Shown: positions 1 through 8,189 of the stretch, piece after piece
Layout of the letters: each line of letters opens with the position of its first letter
Numbering within the stretch: position 1 is the first letter of the stretch
Translations under genes and position numbers: made by a program
Source: Halomonas stenophila
Lineage (GTDB): Bacteria; Pseudomonadota; Gammaproteobacteria; Pseudomonadales; Halomonadaceae
Reading direction: 5' to 3'
NCBI RefSeq assembly: GCF_014192275.1
Contig: NZ_JACHXR010000003.1
Span: 209,647-273,646 of the forward strand
Length of the DNA stretch: 64,000 nt
The notes under the pieces: generated by a model
The model's input: the letters and a program-made list of their open reading frames with translations, nothing else
Told to the model about the DNA's origin: nothing
The model's database searches: none

Positions 1-163
1 GCCGACGCTCAGCTACGGCGGCTGGGTGATGCTGATCACCTTTCTGCCCCTGGCCAATCTGTTCCTGCTGCCCGGCGCGGTGGCCGCCGCGGTGCTGATG
101 TGGGATCGCCACTACCGCGACCTCGCGCCGCTTGGCCAGGCGGCACCGCCCCGGGCACGCTGA
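1..163 (+). CDS. cysZ: CysZ-family sulfate permease, C-terminal fragment
   Basis: The window opens inside this gene; only the last 53 codons and the TGA are present. The visible part reads as one hydrophobic helix carrying PLANLFLLPGAVAAAVLMW followed by DRHYRDLAPLG. This resembles the end of E. coli CysZ, an inner-membrane sulfate uptake protein, where a Pro-Asn-Leu membrane helix is followed by an Arg/Asp-rich cytoplasmic tail. It converges with phoR. The identification rests on a short C-terminal match, so the family is likely but not proven. Confidence 0.6.
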   Translation, partial: PTLSYGGWVMLITFLPLANLFLLPGAVAAAVLMWDRHYRDLAPLGQAAPPRAR

Positions 164-191
164 GGCCTGCTCAGGGTGCCGACCCGCCCGT

Positions 192-1511
192 TCAGGCGCG
201 CTGCGAGGCCGGCTGTGGCTGGCCATCGACCAGCCGGGCGGCGGGAAACAGGCAACGGAAGGTGGCACCCTCGCCGGGGCGGGAGTCGATCACGAGGCGG
301 GCGTCGTGGCGCAGCAGCACGTGCTTGACGATGGCTAGTCCCAGGCCGGTGCCGCCGGTGGCGGTGCTGCGCCCCTTGTCGACGCGGTAGAAGCGCTCGG
401 TGAGGCGCGGGATGTGCAGCGGGTCGATGCCCTCGCCGTCGTCCTCCACCTCCAGGCAGGCACCCTCGCCCCAGGCCCGCCAGCGCAGCACGATCCGGCT
501 GCCCTCGCCGGCGTAGCGCACGGCATTGAAGGCCAGGTTGGAGACGGCACTGTGGAGCTCCTTCTCCGAGCCCTGCAGCCCACGGGGGTCCTCGATGGCC
601 ACCTCGAGGTGGTGACGCCCGGCGGAGAGCGCCTCGGCATCGCGGCGCACGGCCTCCAGCAGGGTGGCGGGGTCGAGACGGGTGTCGTCCTGGCCGCCCC
701 GGTCGATCTCCAGGCGCGAGAGCAGCAGCAGGTCGTTGACCAGGTTCTGCATCCGCGTGGTCTGGCTCTGCATCTGGGCGAGGCCTCGTCCCAGGCGCGG
801 CGGCAGCTGGTCGGCCATGTCGCCATAGGTCTCGAGATAGCCCGCCAGCACCGTCAGCGGGGTACGCAGCTCGTGGGAGACGTTGGCCACGAAGTCGCGG
901 CGCATCTGCTCCAGGCGGTGGAGCCGGGTGATGTCGCGGGCCATCAGCAGGCGTTCGTCGTCGCCGTAGAGGGTGATCTGGAACTGCAGGATCATCTGCT
1001 CGTCGATCGGCGACGAGAGGGTCAGGGGCTCGCGATAGTCCCGGGCGTGCAGGTAGTCGACGAAGCGCGGATCGCGCAGCAGGTTGGTGATGTGCTGGCC
1101 GCGGTCATGGGCCGGTTGCAGGCCCAGCATGCGCTCGGCGGCGCTGTTCCACCATTCCATGTCGCCGTGGCGGTCGAGCATCACCACGCTGTCGCGCATC
1201 GCCTCCGAGGATTCCTGGATGCGCCGCAGGGTGTCGCGCAGCCGCCGCTGGGTGATGCGCTGGCCCTTCTGGTAGCGGTAGAGGCGGTCGAACAGCTCGC
1301 CCCACAGACCGGAGGCCGCCGGCGGCTCGTCATGGGGACGGTGCGTCAGCCACTGCTGGAGGGCATGCAGCTGGAGCAGCTGGTAGCCGAGGTAGAACGC
1401 CAGCGCCACCGCGACGCCGGCCCCGATGGCCGAGAAGGGCCAGCCGACCAGGCCGCCGGCGAGCACCAGGGCCGCCAGCCGCCACAATTCCCGTCGCCAC
1501 AGCCGCGTCAC
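192..1511 (-). CDS. phoR: Phosphate regulon sensor histidine kinase PhoR
   Basis: This is the membrane sensor kinase of the phosphate-starvation two-component system, 439 residues, the usual PhoR length. It has two N-terminal hydrophobic segments (about residues 10-50) and a short PAS domain (about 95-195). The phospho-acceptor helix is FVANVSHELRTPLTVLAGY with His213, and a C-terminal ATPase domain shows an N box, DDGEGID and GGTGLGLAIVKH. The start is GTG and lies 1 base after the phoB stop, so the two genes are translationally coupled. PhoR lacks a large periplasmic domain; in the family, phosphate status comes from the Pst transporter through PhoU, and neither is in this window. Confidence 0.95.
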   Translation of the reverse strand: MTRLWRRELWRLAALVLAGGLVGWPFSAIGAGVAVALAFYLGYQLLQLHALQQWLTHRPHDEPPAASGLWGELFDRLYRYQKGQRITQRRLRDTLRRIQESSEAMRDSVVMLDRHGDMEWWNSAAERMLGLQPAHDRGQHITNLLRDPRFVDYLHARDYREPLTLSSPIDEQMILQFQITLYGDDERLLMARDITRLHRLEQMRRDFVANVSHELRTPLTVLAGYLETYGDMADQLPPRLGRGLAQMQSQTTRMQNLVNDLLLLSRLEIDRGGQDDTRLDPATLLEAVRRDAEALSAGRHHLEVAIEDPRGLQGSEKELHSAVSNLAFNAVRYAGEGSRIVLRWRAWGEGACLEVEDDGEGIDPLHIPRLTERFYRVDKGRSTATGGTGLGLAIVKHVLLRHDARLVIDSRPGEGATFRCLFPAARLVDGQPQPASQRA

Positions 1512-1512
1512 G

Positions 1513-2202
1513 TCAGCCCTTGGCAGAGAAGCGGTAGCCCGTGCCGCGCACGGTCTGGATCAACTGCTGGTGGGGCTCGCCCAGGGCCTTGCGCAGGCGG
1601 CGGATGTGCACGTCGACGGTGCGTTCCTCGACGTAGACGTTGCCGCCCCAGACCTGGTCGAGCAGCTGCCCCCGGGTGTAGGCGCGCTCCTGGTGGGTCA
1701 TGAAGAACTGCAGCAGCCGGTACTCGGTGGGGCCGATCTCCAGGGACTGGCCGTCGACGCTGACCCGGTGGCTCACCGGGTCGAGCATCAGGCCGTCGAC
1801 CTCCACCGGGTCCTCCACGCCGCGGGGAGTGGCCCGGCGCAGCACGGCCTTGAGGCGGGCCACCAGCTCCCGGGGCGAGAACGGCTTGGTGATGTAGTCG
1901 TCCGCCCCGGACTCGAGCCCCTGAATCTTGTTGTCCTCCTCGCCCTTGGCGGTGAGCATGATGATCGGCAGCTCGGCGGTGCTCTCCTCGCGCTTCAGGC
2001 GCCGAGCGAGTTCGATGCCGCTGGTGCCGGGCATCATCCAGTCGAGCAGTACCAGGTCGGGCTGGTGGTCGACGACCATGGCATGGGCGCTCTGGGCATT
2101 GTCCGCCTCGAGGACGCGATAGTCGGCCATCTCCAGCGCCACGGCGATCATCTCGCGGATCGGTGCTTCATCATCGACGATCAGTACGGTCTTGGCGGTC
2201 AT
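1513..2202 (-). CDS. phoB: Phosphate regulon response regulator PhoB
   Basis: An OmpR/PhoB-family transcription factor of 229 residues, the same length as E. coli PhoB. The receiver domain (1-122) carries the acidic pair near Asp10-Asp11, the phosphorylation site Asp54 in VLLDWMMPG, and Lys106 in ITKPF. The C-terminal winged helix (about 130-228) contains the recognition region [12 protein letters not shown]. It is the first gene of phoBR. A well-formed Pho box lies about 57 bases upstream on the same strand, so autoregulation is expected. Phosphorylated PhoB would activate phosphate uptake genes elsewhere in the genome. Confidence 0.96.
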   Translation of the reverse strand: MTAKTVLIVDDEAPIREMIAVALEMADYRVLEADNAQSAHAMVVDHQPDLVLLDWMMPGTSGIELARRLKREESTAELPIIMLTAKGEEDNKIQGLESGADDYITKPFSPRELVARLKAVLRRATPRGVEDPVEVDGLMLDPVSHRVSVDGQSLEIGPTEYRLLQFFMTHQERAYTRGQLLDQVWGGNVYVEERTVDVHIRRLRKALGEPHQQLIQTVRGTGYRFSAKG

Positions 2203-2258
2203 CCCGGGGCCTCATGGTCAGGTCAATGACGGGTCGATGACGATGACAGCATGTCCTT

Positions 2259-2276
2259 GTGACAATACCGTGACAG
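2259..2276 (-). promoter_or_regulatory. Pho box upstream of phoB
   Basis: Read on the minus strand the site is CTGTCACGGTATTGTCAC: two 7-base half-sites (CTGTCAC and TTGTCAC) spaced 11 bases start to start, as in the consensus CTGTCAT-N4-CTGTCAT. Further CTGTCAT/CGTCAT-like half-sites follow toward phoB at 2222-2248, so more than one PhoB dimer may bind. The orientation fits autoactivation of phoBR. Confidence 0.8.
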
Positions 2277-2295
2277 TACCGGCCTGTCGCCCCCT

Positions 2296-3189
2296 TCAGC
2301 CGCCCTGTCCCGGCCACAGGCTGAGGCCGATGCCGGCGAAGACCAGCAGCCCCGACCAGTGGTTGTTGAGGAAGGCCTGGAAGCAGCGCTCGCGTTCGCG
2401 AAGGCGAATCAACCGCTGCTGGTGCACGAAGGTGGCCGCCATGGCAGCGAGGCCCAGCCAGAAGAAGCCCCCCAGGCCGAGGCGCAGTCCGACCCAGGCC
2501 AGCAGGCCCAGAGTCACGCCCTGCAGCACAGCGATCATCAGCCGATCGGCACGGCCGAACAGCACCGCCGTGGACTTGATGCCGATCTTCAGGTCGTCAT
2601 CCCGGTCGACCATGGCGTATTCGGTGTCGTAGGCCACCGTCCAGGCCAGGTTGGCGGCGAACAGCAGCCAGGCCTCCACGGGAACCCGGCCGAGCACTGC
2701 CCCGAAGGCCATGGGGATGGCCCAGGAGAAGGCCGCCCCCAGCACCACCTGGGGCAGGTGCGTGTAGCGCTTCATGAAGGGGTAGACGGCGGCGAGCGCC
2801 ACCCCCACCAGGGACAGCATCACGGTGAACAGGTTGGTGAACCACACCAGCACGAAGGCGGTCATGACCAGGAGCGCGAACAGCCCCTGGGCCTCGCCCT
2901 CGGCGATGCGGCCGTTGGCCAGGGGGCGGTCCCGGGTGCGCTTGACGTGGCCGTCGAAGTGGCGGTCGGCGTAGTCGTTGATCACGCAGCCCGCGGCGCG
3001 CATCAGGTAGACGCCGGCCACGAAGATCAGCAGCAGCCTGCGCTCGGGGAGGCCGGCCGCGGCCACCCACAGCGCCCACAGGGTGGGCCACATCAGCAGC
3101 CAGGTGCCGATGGGGCGGTCGAGACGGGTCAGCTGCAGGAAGTCGGGGAGCCGGGCCAGCCCCCTGGGGCGCATCAGGGTACGGTCCAT
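2296..3189 (-). CDS. ubiA: 4-hydroxybenzoate octaprenyltransferase UbiA
   Basis: This integral membrane prenyltransferase attaches the polyprenyl tail to 4-hydroxybenzoate, the second committed step of ubiquinone synthesis. Both family motifs are visible: the first Asp-rich motif NDYADRHFD and the second, [13 protein letters not shown], which hold Mg-diphosphate. About eight hydrophobic segments follow in order. With the chosen ATG (MDRTLM) the length is 297 residues, close to E. coli UbiA (290). The ATG at 3204 would add five residues but has no Shine-Dalgarno sequence, whereas GAGAG precedes the chosen one. It lies about 70 bases downstream of ubiC on the same strand, giving the usual ubiC-ubiA pair. 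Confidence 0.93.
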   Translation of the reverse strand: MDRTLMRPRGLARLPDFLQLTRLDRPIGTWLLMWPTLWALWVAAAGLPERRLLLIFVAGVYLMRAAGCVINDYADRHFDGHVKRTRDRPLANGRIAEGEAQGLFALLVMTAFVLVWFTNLFTVMLSLVGVALAAVYPFMKRYTHLPQVVLGAAFSWAIPMAFGAVLGRVPVEAWLLFAANLAWTVAYDTEYAMVDRDDDLKIGIKSTAVLFGRADRLMIAVLQGVTLGLLAWVGLRLGLGGFFWLGLAAMAATFVHQQRLIRLRERERCFQAFLNNHWSGLLVFAGIGLSLWPGQGG

Positions 3190-3261
3190 CAGGGTCTCTC
3201 GCATGGGTCGATCGGGGCCGGTGCCAGGGGCGGAGCGCCTCCCGACACGCGCCGCTCAAGC

Positions 3262-3822
3262 CTACCGTGAAGGCAGGGCGAGGTCATCCACCATGGCCTC
3301 CAGGAAGAATTCCTGCACCAGCACGGCGAAGCCGCCATGACGGAACACCGAGCGGCGTCCCCAGGGGCCAGTGACGGGGTGGAAGGGGGCGGGGTCGGCG
3401 CTGACCTCGATGGGGCCGCGCTCCAGGTCGGGCTGGCGGAACAGCCAGTGGCCCAGCGAGCGCTCGCCAAGCCGCTCGAGCCGCCGGCCGTGTGGCTGGT
3501 CCAGCGGCGCCACCGAGCGGGCGATCACCCAGGGGCGGTCGTCCAGGGTCAGCGCCACCTCGCGTAGCCAGGCCCGCCGGCCCAGCGGCAGGCCCAGGGC
3601 CAGGGCCTCGTCGCGGCGTGGCCGGCCGAGGCCCTGGCCGAGCAGGCGGACCCGGAAGCGCCAGGGGCGGCCGGCCTCGGTCAGGCGGCTGGTGAGGGAA
3701 TCGCGGGAGGCGACCCAGTGCCACCAGGCGGGGCTCATGGCCGGGCGTGCCGCCGCCAGGGGGCGCCATCGGGGGGCGAGTGCCGGGCCGTGATCCACCG
3801 CTCTACTCCGCGTCCAATCCAA
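3262..3822 (-). CDS. ubiC: Chorismate pyruvate-lyase UbiC
   Basis: Cytoplasmic chorismate lyase that makes 4-hydroxybenzoate and pyruvate from chorismate, supplying UbiA. The protein is 186 residues (E. coli 165). The conserved features are the WLREV stretch with the substrate Arg, the GLWGRRS-like region seen here as GPWGRRSVFR, and the C-terminal Glu in LVQEFFLEAM. The N-terminal part RWRPL...SRDSLTSRL aligns with the E. coli start region, which supports the ATG at 3822. It is divergent from the reductase gene at 3901, with only 78 bases between them, so the two promoters must overlap. Confidence 0.85.
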   Translation of the reverse strand: MDWTRSRAVDHGPALAPRWRPLAAARPAMSPAWWHWVASRDSLTSRLTEAGRPWRFRVRLLGQGLGRPRRDEALALGLPLGRRAWLREVALTLDDRPWVIARSVAPLDQPHGRRLERLGERSLGHWLFRQPDLERGPIEVSADPAPFHPVTGPWGRRSVFRHGGFAVLVQEFFLEAMVDDLALPSR

Positions 3823-3900
3823 AGGGCGGCTAGTGTACCATGGCTCGCCGATACGCTATCCCGTGGCGGGCCGCCGCGCCCGCTCCCAGCGAGGAACTCC

Positions 3901-5061
3901 ATGACCGCTCCCCTGACCATCATCGGCTCCGGCATGGCCGGCCTCGGTCTGGCACGCCAGGTGCGTGCCGGCCAGGCCGAGCGGCCGATCACCCTGATCA
4001 CCGCCGATGGCGGTGACGACTACTCCAAGCCACTGCTCTCCACCGGCTTCGCCAAGCGTCTGCCCCCCGCACGCCTGGCCAGTCGCTCCGCCCTCGAGGT
4101 GGCCGACCAGCTGGGGGTGGTGATGCGCACCCATAGTCGGGTCGAGGCCCTGGATCCGGACGCGCGGACCCTGACGCTCGGGGCCGAGCGTCTGCCCTAT
4201 GGGGAGCTGGTGTTGGCCACCGGGGCCGCGCCGGTCGCCCCCTTCGCGATTCCCGAGGCCGTGGCGGAGCGGGTCTTCACCATCAACGATCTCGACGACT
4301 ACCGGGGCTTCCATGGGGCGCTGGATGCCCTGGGGCGGCCGGCACGGATCGCCATCGTCGGCATCGGTCTGGTCGGTTGCGAGTTCGCCAACGACCTGGC
4401 CGCCGGCGGCCACGCGGTCGAGCTGGTCGCCCCGGAGCCGGCGCCCCTGCCACGGCTGCTGCCGGAACCCCTGGGTCATGCCCTGGGCGAGGCCTTCGTC
4501 GCGGCCGGCATCCGGCTGCATACGGGGCGCACCGTGCGCAAGCTGATGGACCGCGGCAGCCGCGTGGGGCTGGGGCTGGACGATGGCGCTAGCCTGGAGG
4601 CCGACCTGGTGCTGGTGGCCACCGGCCTGCGGCCGCGCAGCGAGCTGGCTGCGGCCGCCGGGCTCGAGGTCGGCCCGGCGGGCATCCACACCGACCGCCT
4701 GCTGGCCACCTCGGCCCCCGGCATCTTCGCCCTGGGCGATGTGGCCTGCGTCGATGGCCTCAATGCCATGTATGTCCAGCCGCTGCAGGCCGGCGCCAAG
4801 GCCCTGGCCAGGACCCTGACCGGCACGCCCACGCCCGTGCGCTATGGTCCCTGGCCGGTGCTGGTCAAGACGCCACTGCTGCCGGTGGTGTCGCTGCCCC
4901 CCACCGTGCCACCCGCCCGCTGGCGCCTCGAGGGGGAGGGACAGGACCTGACCGCCTTCGCCGAGGACGAGGACGGTCGTTTGATAGGATTCGCGTTGAC
5001 AGGCGGCTGCGTACGTCGGAAAGTCGAACTGGCGCGGGCTGCACCGCCGTTGCTAGGCTAG
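3901..5061 (+). CDS. rubB: Rubredoxin-NAD(+) reductase-type FAD oxidoreductase
   Basis: A 386-residue two-dinucleotide-fold flavoprotein. The FAD site is GSGMAG at 9-14, the NAD(P)H site GIGLVG at 154-159, and the second FAD motif is GIFALGDVA with Asp280. Size and layout match the rubredoxin/ferredoxin reductases that pass electrons from NADH to rubredoxin. In Pseudomonas the gene lies beside rubredoxin genes and just before an HU gene. Here the HU neighbour is kept but no rubredoxin is present on either side, so its partner must be encoded elsewhere or be a different carrier. The start follows GAGGAACTCC. A more upstream in-frame start near 3718 is rejected because it would lie within ubiC. 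Confidence 0.8.
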   Translation: MTAPLTIIGSGMAGLGLARQVRAGQAERPITLITADGGDDYSKPLLSTGFAKRLPPARLASRSALEVADQLGVVMRTHSRVEALDPDARTLTLGAERLPYGELVLATGAAPVAPFAIPEAVAERVFTINDLDDYRGFHGALDALGRPARIAIVGIGLVGCEFANDLAAGGHAVELVAPEPAPLPRLLPEPLGHALGEAFVAAGIRLHTGRTVRKLMDRGSRVGLGLDDGASLEADLVLVATGLRPRSELAAAAGLEVGPAGIHTDRLLATSAPGIFALGDVACVDGLNAMYVQPLQAGAKALARTLTGTPTPVRYGPWPVLVKTPLLPVVSLPPTVPPARWRLEGEGQDLTAFAEDEDGRLIGFALTGGCVRRKVELARAAPPLLG

Positions 5062-5240
5062 TGACGTCAACGACGGCACCCCGGGTCGCCGGCCGCCGGG
5101 TCGCCAGAGATCCCGTTGCACAGTGGCGTCATTCGCATGTCGCTCCCCAGGCCGCATGCGAGGGAGGCAGTCACGGATGTTCCGTGAAGAACAACGAGCC
5201 GGTGGGATCACCGGTAGCTCATCGAAACCAGGAGGGCTGT

Positions 5241-5516
5241 ATGCGCAAACCAGAACTCGCCGCGGCGATCGCCGAGCGTGCCGATCTATCCAAGGACAAG
5301 GCCAGCCAGGTTCTGAATGTCATCCTCGACGAGATCACGGGCAGTGTCTCCGATGGCAAGGATGTCTCGCTGATCGGCTTCGGTACCTTCACCGTGCGCG
5401 AGCGGGCCGCTCGCACCGGCAAGAACCCCCAGACCGGTAAGCCGCTGACCATCCCGGCCAGCAAGACCGTGGCCTTCAAGCCGGGCAAGGGCCTCAAGGA
5501 TGCTGTCGCCCAGTAA
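5241..5516 (+). CDS. hupA: HU-family DNA-binding protein
   Basis: A 91-residue histone-like protein with the complete HU/IHF fold: an N-terminal helical dimer part beginning MRKPELAAAIAE, the GFGTF turn at about 47-51, and the DNA-arm motif GKNPQTGK at about 60-67. HU coats and bends DNA as a dimer. The start follows AGGAGGGCTGT, a strong ribosome-binding site. About 180 noncoding bases separate it from the reductase gene, enough for its own promoter. A GC-rich hairpin follows the stop. The low-salt-type NPQTG arm marks it as HU rather than IHF. Whether it is the alpha or another HU paralogue cannot be decided here. Confidence 0.93.
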   Translation: MRKPELAAAIAERADLSKDKASQVLNVILDEITGSVSDGKDVSLIGFGTFTVRERAARTGKNPQTGKPLTIPASKTVAFKPGKGLKDAVAQ

Positions 5517-5534
5517 GGCCTGCTGACCCCGCCT

Positions 5535-5558
5535 GCGGCCCGCCCCATGGCGGGCCGC
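5535..5558 (+). terminator. Hairpin after HU gene
   Basis: Perfect 10-bp stem GCGGCCCGCC / GGCGGGCCGC with a 4-base loop, 18 bases after the HU stop. No clear T-run follows, so it may act as an RNA 3'-end stabiliser or a weak terminator. Confidence 0.5.
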
Positions 5559-5583
5559 GGACGTTCTGCCCGCTTTCCTCCTG

Positions 5584-5964
5584 ATGACCTTTCCCGGATG
5601 GGCGCCGATGAAGCTGCGATTGATGCTGTGGGTACTGGGCGTGCTGCTCAAGCGGGCACTGCGCCGCAAGGCGCGGTTCCGTGACCGACTGGCCGAGATG
5701 CGCAGCCTCGACTGGGGAATCGCCACGGAGGACCTGGCCATCGCCCGCTACTACCGCATGTCGCCCGGTGGCATCGAGACGGGACCTGGCCTGCCGGTGG
5801 ATCTCGATCTGGAGCTGCGCTTCGAGGACACCGGCGCGGCCGTGCGGGTGCTCGGGAAACCCACCCAGAAGGCCTTCCTCGACGGCATGATGGCCGGCAA
5901 GGTGCGCCTGGTCGGCGATACCGGCGACCTGCAGAAGCTGCAGAGCCTGCTCAAGCACCTTTAG
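5584..5964 (+). CDS. Conserved small protein, possible SCP2-like fold
   Basis: A 126-residue protein whose position between HU and recG matches a conserved hypothetical gene of Pseudomonas. It starts with a hydrophobic stretch (LMLWVLGVLLKRAL) followed by basic residues and an alpha/beta region. The ending, FLDGMMAGKVRLVGDTGDL, resembles the C-terminal part of SCP2/sterol-carrier-like domains that bind lipids. The function is unknown. Two starts are possible, ATG 5584 and ATG 5608, and neither has a strong ribosome-binding site. It converges with recG across a repeat-rich spacer. Confidence 0.6.
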   Translation: MTFPGWAPMKLRLMLWVLGVLLKRALRRKARFRDRLAEMRSLDWGIATEDLAIARYYRMSPGGIETGPGLPVDLDLELRFEDTGAAVRVLGKPTQKAFLDGMMAGKVRLVGDTGDLQKLQSLLKHL

Positions 5965-5965
5965 A

Positions 5966-6105
5966 AAGCTTGAAGCTTGAAGATCGCCGCTTCGCGGCTG
6001 GAAGCTTGAAGAAAAGGCTTGATCGCGCCGTGCGTAGGATGAGCCTGTGTTCCAGCTTCCAGCTTCCAGCTTCCAGCTTCCAGCTTCCAGCTTCCAGCTT
6101 CCAGC
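5966..6105. repeat. Intergenic repeat cluster with eight 7-bp TTCCAGC copies
   Basis: Two direct copies of GAAGCTTGAAG flank a small hairpin (GCCGC-TTC-GCGGC, 5986-5998). After a short spacer come eight perfect tandem copies of TTCCAGC from 6050 to 6105. The array ends two bases before the recG stop codon. It sits between convergent genes, so it lies 3' of both. Confidence 0.85.
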
Positions 6106-6107
6106 TG

Positions 6108-8189
6108 TCAGACCTGCCCGTAACGTCCCGCTTCCTCGCCCAGCCAGCGGCGGATCAGCGGGCGGCTAGCCTCCGGCCGGCTGGCCAGCAGCGCCTCGGC
6201 CAGCGGCGAGACCGAGGGCAGCAGGTCGGCATCGCGCTCCAGGTCGGCGATCTTCATGGCGGCCAGTCCCGTCTGGCGGGTGCCCAGCACCTCGCCGGGG
6301 CCACGGATCGCCAGGTCCTGCTCGGCGATGCGAAAGCCGTCCGTGGTCTCGCGCATCACGGTCAGTCGGCGCCGCGAGTGATCCGACAGGGGTGGATGGT
6401 AGAGCAGCACGCAGAAGCTCGCGGTGGCGCCGCGGCCGACCCGGCCCCGCAGTTGGTGCAGCTGCGACAGGCCGAGGCGCTCGGGGTTCTCGATGATCAT
6501 CAGGCTGGCGTTGGGGACATCGACGCCGACCTCGATCACCGTGGTGGCCACCAGCAGGTCCAGCTCGCCGGCCTTGAAGGCGTCCATGACCTCGGCCTTC
6601 TCGGCGGCCTTCATGCGGCCATGGACCAGGCCGATGGCGAGCTCGGGGAGGGCCTCCCCCAGCTCGTCGCGGGTGGCCTCCGCCGCCTGGCACTGCAGGG
6701 CCTCGGACTCCTCGATCAGGGTGCACACCCAATAGGCCTGGCGACCCTCGGCACAGGCATGGCGGATCCGGGCCACCACCTCGGGGCGGCGCTCGTCGGG
6801 CACCACCGCCGTGGTCACCGGGGTGCGGCCGGGGGGCAGCTCGTCGATGACCGAGACGTCCAGGTCCGCATAGGCGCTCATCGCCAGGGTGCGCGGGATG
6901 GGGGTGGCGGTCATCACCAGCTGATGAGGGGTCAGGCCGCCGGCCTCGCCCTTCTCGCGCAGCGCCAGGCGCTGGTGGACGCCGAAGCGGTGCTGCTCGT
7001 CGATGATCGCCAGGCCGAGGCGCTGGAAGTGCACGTCGCCCTGGAACAGCGCATGGGTCCCCACCACCATCTGCGCCCGACCGTCGAGGATCGCCGCCTT
7101 GGTATCCAGCCGGGCTTTGCCCTTGAGCTTGCCGGCCAGCCAGGCCACCTCGATGCCGAGCGGCGCGAACCAGCGCTGGAAGGCGCGGTAGTGCTGTTCG
7201 GCGAGGAGTTCGGTGGGCGCCATCATGGCCGCCTGGCAGCCGCCGGCGATGGCCGACAGCGCCGCCATGGCGGCCACCACCGTCTTGCCCGAGCCGACGT
7301 CGCCCTGCACGAGGCGCAGCATGGGCATCTCGCCGGCGAGGTCGGCGCGGATCTCGTCGAGCACCCGACGCTGGGCGGCGGTCAGCGAGAAGGGCAACTG
7401 GGTGAGGAAGCGGGCCTGCAGCCCGCGTCCATCGGGCAGCGGCGGGGCGCCGTCTTCCTGGATGCGCAGGCGCACCTCCCGCAGGCTCAGCTGGTGAGCC
7501 AGCAGCTCCTCCAGGGCCAGGCGCCGGGTGGCGGGGTGGTGGCCCTCGGCGAGGATCCCGGGGTCGACCTCCGGCGGGGGATGGTGCAGCACGCTCAGGC
7601 AGTGATGGAGCTCGGGCAGGGCGAAGCGCTGGCGCAGTGCCTCGGGCAGCCATTCCGGCAGGGCCTCGGGGGCGGCGTCCAGCCGCGCCAGGGCCTGGTC
7701 GATCAGGGCCCTCAGCCGGGTCTGGTGCAGGCCCTCGGTGGTCGGGTAGATGGGGGTCAGGTGATCCTCCACCGGTGGCGCCCCCTCGCCCAGCAACCGA
7801 TATTCCGGGTGATAGAGCTCGAGCCCGGTGGCGCCGGCCCGGGCCTCTCCGAAGGCGCGCACCCGTCCCCCGGGGCGGAACTGCTGCTGCTGGGCCGGCG
7901 AGAAGTGGAAGAAGCGCAGGCTGAGGATGCCGGAGCCGTCGCGCAGGCGCACCAGCAGGCTGCGTCGCCGGCCGCGCACCACCTCGGCGGCCATCACCTC
8001 GCCCTCCACCACGGCCTCGCCACCGGCGCGCAGGGTGGCGATGGGCGTGACATGGGTGCGGTCCTGGTAGCGCAGCGGAAGATGGAACAGCAGGTCGGTC
8101 ACGGTCTCGATGCGCAGCCGGGACAGTTTCAGGGCCAGCGCCTCGCCGACGCCCTTGAGGTCCGTGACGGGGGCGTCGAGGCCACTCAT
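6108..8189 (-). CDS. recG: ATP-dependent DNA helicase RecG
   Basis: Superfamily 2 helicase that remodels stalled replication forks and branch-migrates Holliday junctions. At 693 residues it equals the E. coli length. The N-terminal wedge/OB region (about 1-160) is followed by the helicase core with Walker A GDVGSGKT at 296-303, DEQH at 397-400, motif III TATPIPRTLAM, and the C-terminal QLRGRVGRG motif VI. Its start overlaps the oxyR stop by 4 bases (ATGA), so it is translated downstream of oxyR. The 3' end runs straight into a heptamer repeat array. Confidence 0.96.
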   Translation of the reverse strand: MSGLDAPVTDLKGVGEALALKLSRLRIETVTDLLFHLPLRYQDRTHVTPIATLRAGGEAVVEGEVMAAEVVRGRRRSLLVRLRDGSGILSLRFFHFSPAQQQQFRPGGRVRAFGEARAGATGLELYHPEYRLLGEGAPPVEDHLTPIYPTTEGLHQTRLRALIDQALARLDAAPEALPEWLPEALRQRFALPELHHCLSVLHHPPPEVDPGILAEGHHPATRRLALEELLAHQLSLREVRLRIQEDGAPPLPDGRGLQARFLTQLPFSLTAAQRRVLDEIRADLAGEMPMLRLVQGDVGSGKTVVAAMAALSAIAGGCQAAMMAPTELLAEQHYRAFQRWFAPLGIEVAWLAGKLKGKARLDTKAAILDGRAQMVVGTHALFQGDVHFQRLGLAIIDEQHRFGVHQRLALREKGEAGGLTPHQLVMTATPIPRTLAMSAYADLDVSVIDELPPGRTPVTTAVVPDERRPEVVARIRHACAEGRQAYWVCTLIEESEALQCQAAEATRDELGEALPELAIGLVHGRMKAAEKAEVMDAFKAGELDLLVATTVIEVGVDVPNASLMIIENPERLGLSQLHQLRGRVGRGATASFCVLLYHPPLSDHSRRRLTVMRETTDGFRIAEQDLAIRGPGEVLGTRQTGLAAMKIADLERDADLLPSVSPLAEALLASRPEASRPLIRRWLGEEAGRYGQV

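Noticed and set aside
6050..6105. CRISPR-like array
   Set aside because: The repeats are contiguous 7-mers with no spacers and there are no cas genes; likewise the array at 28615.
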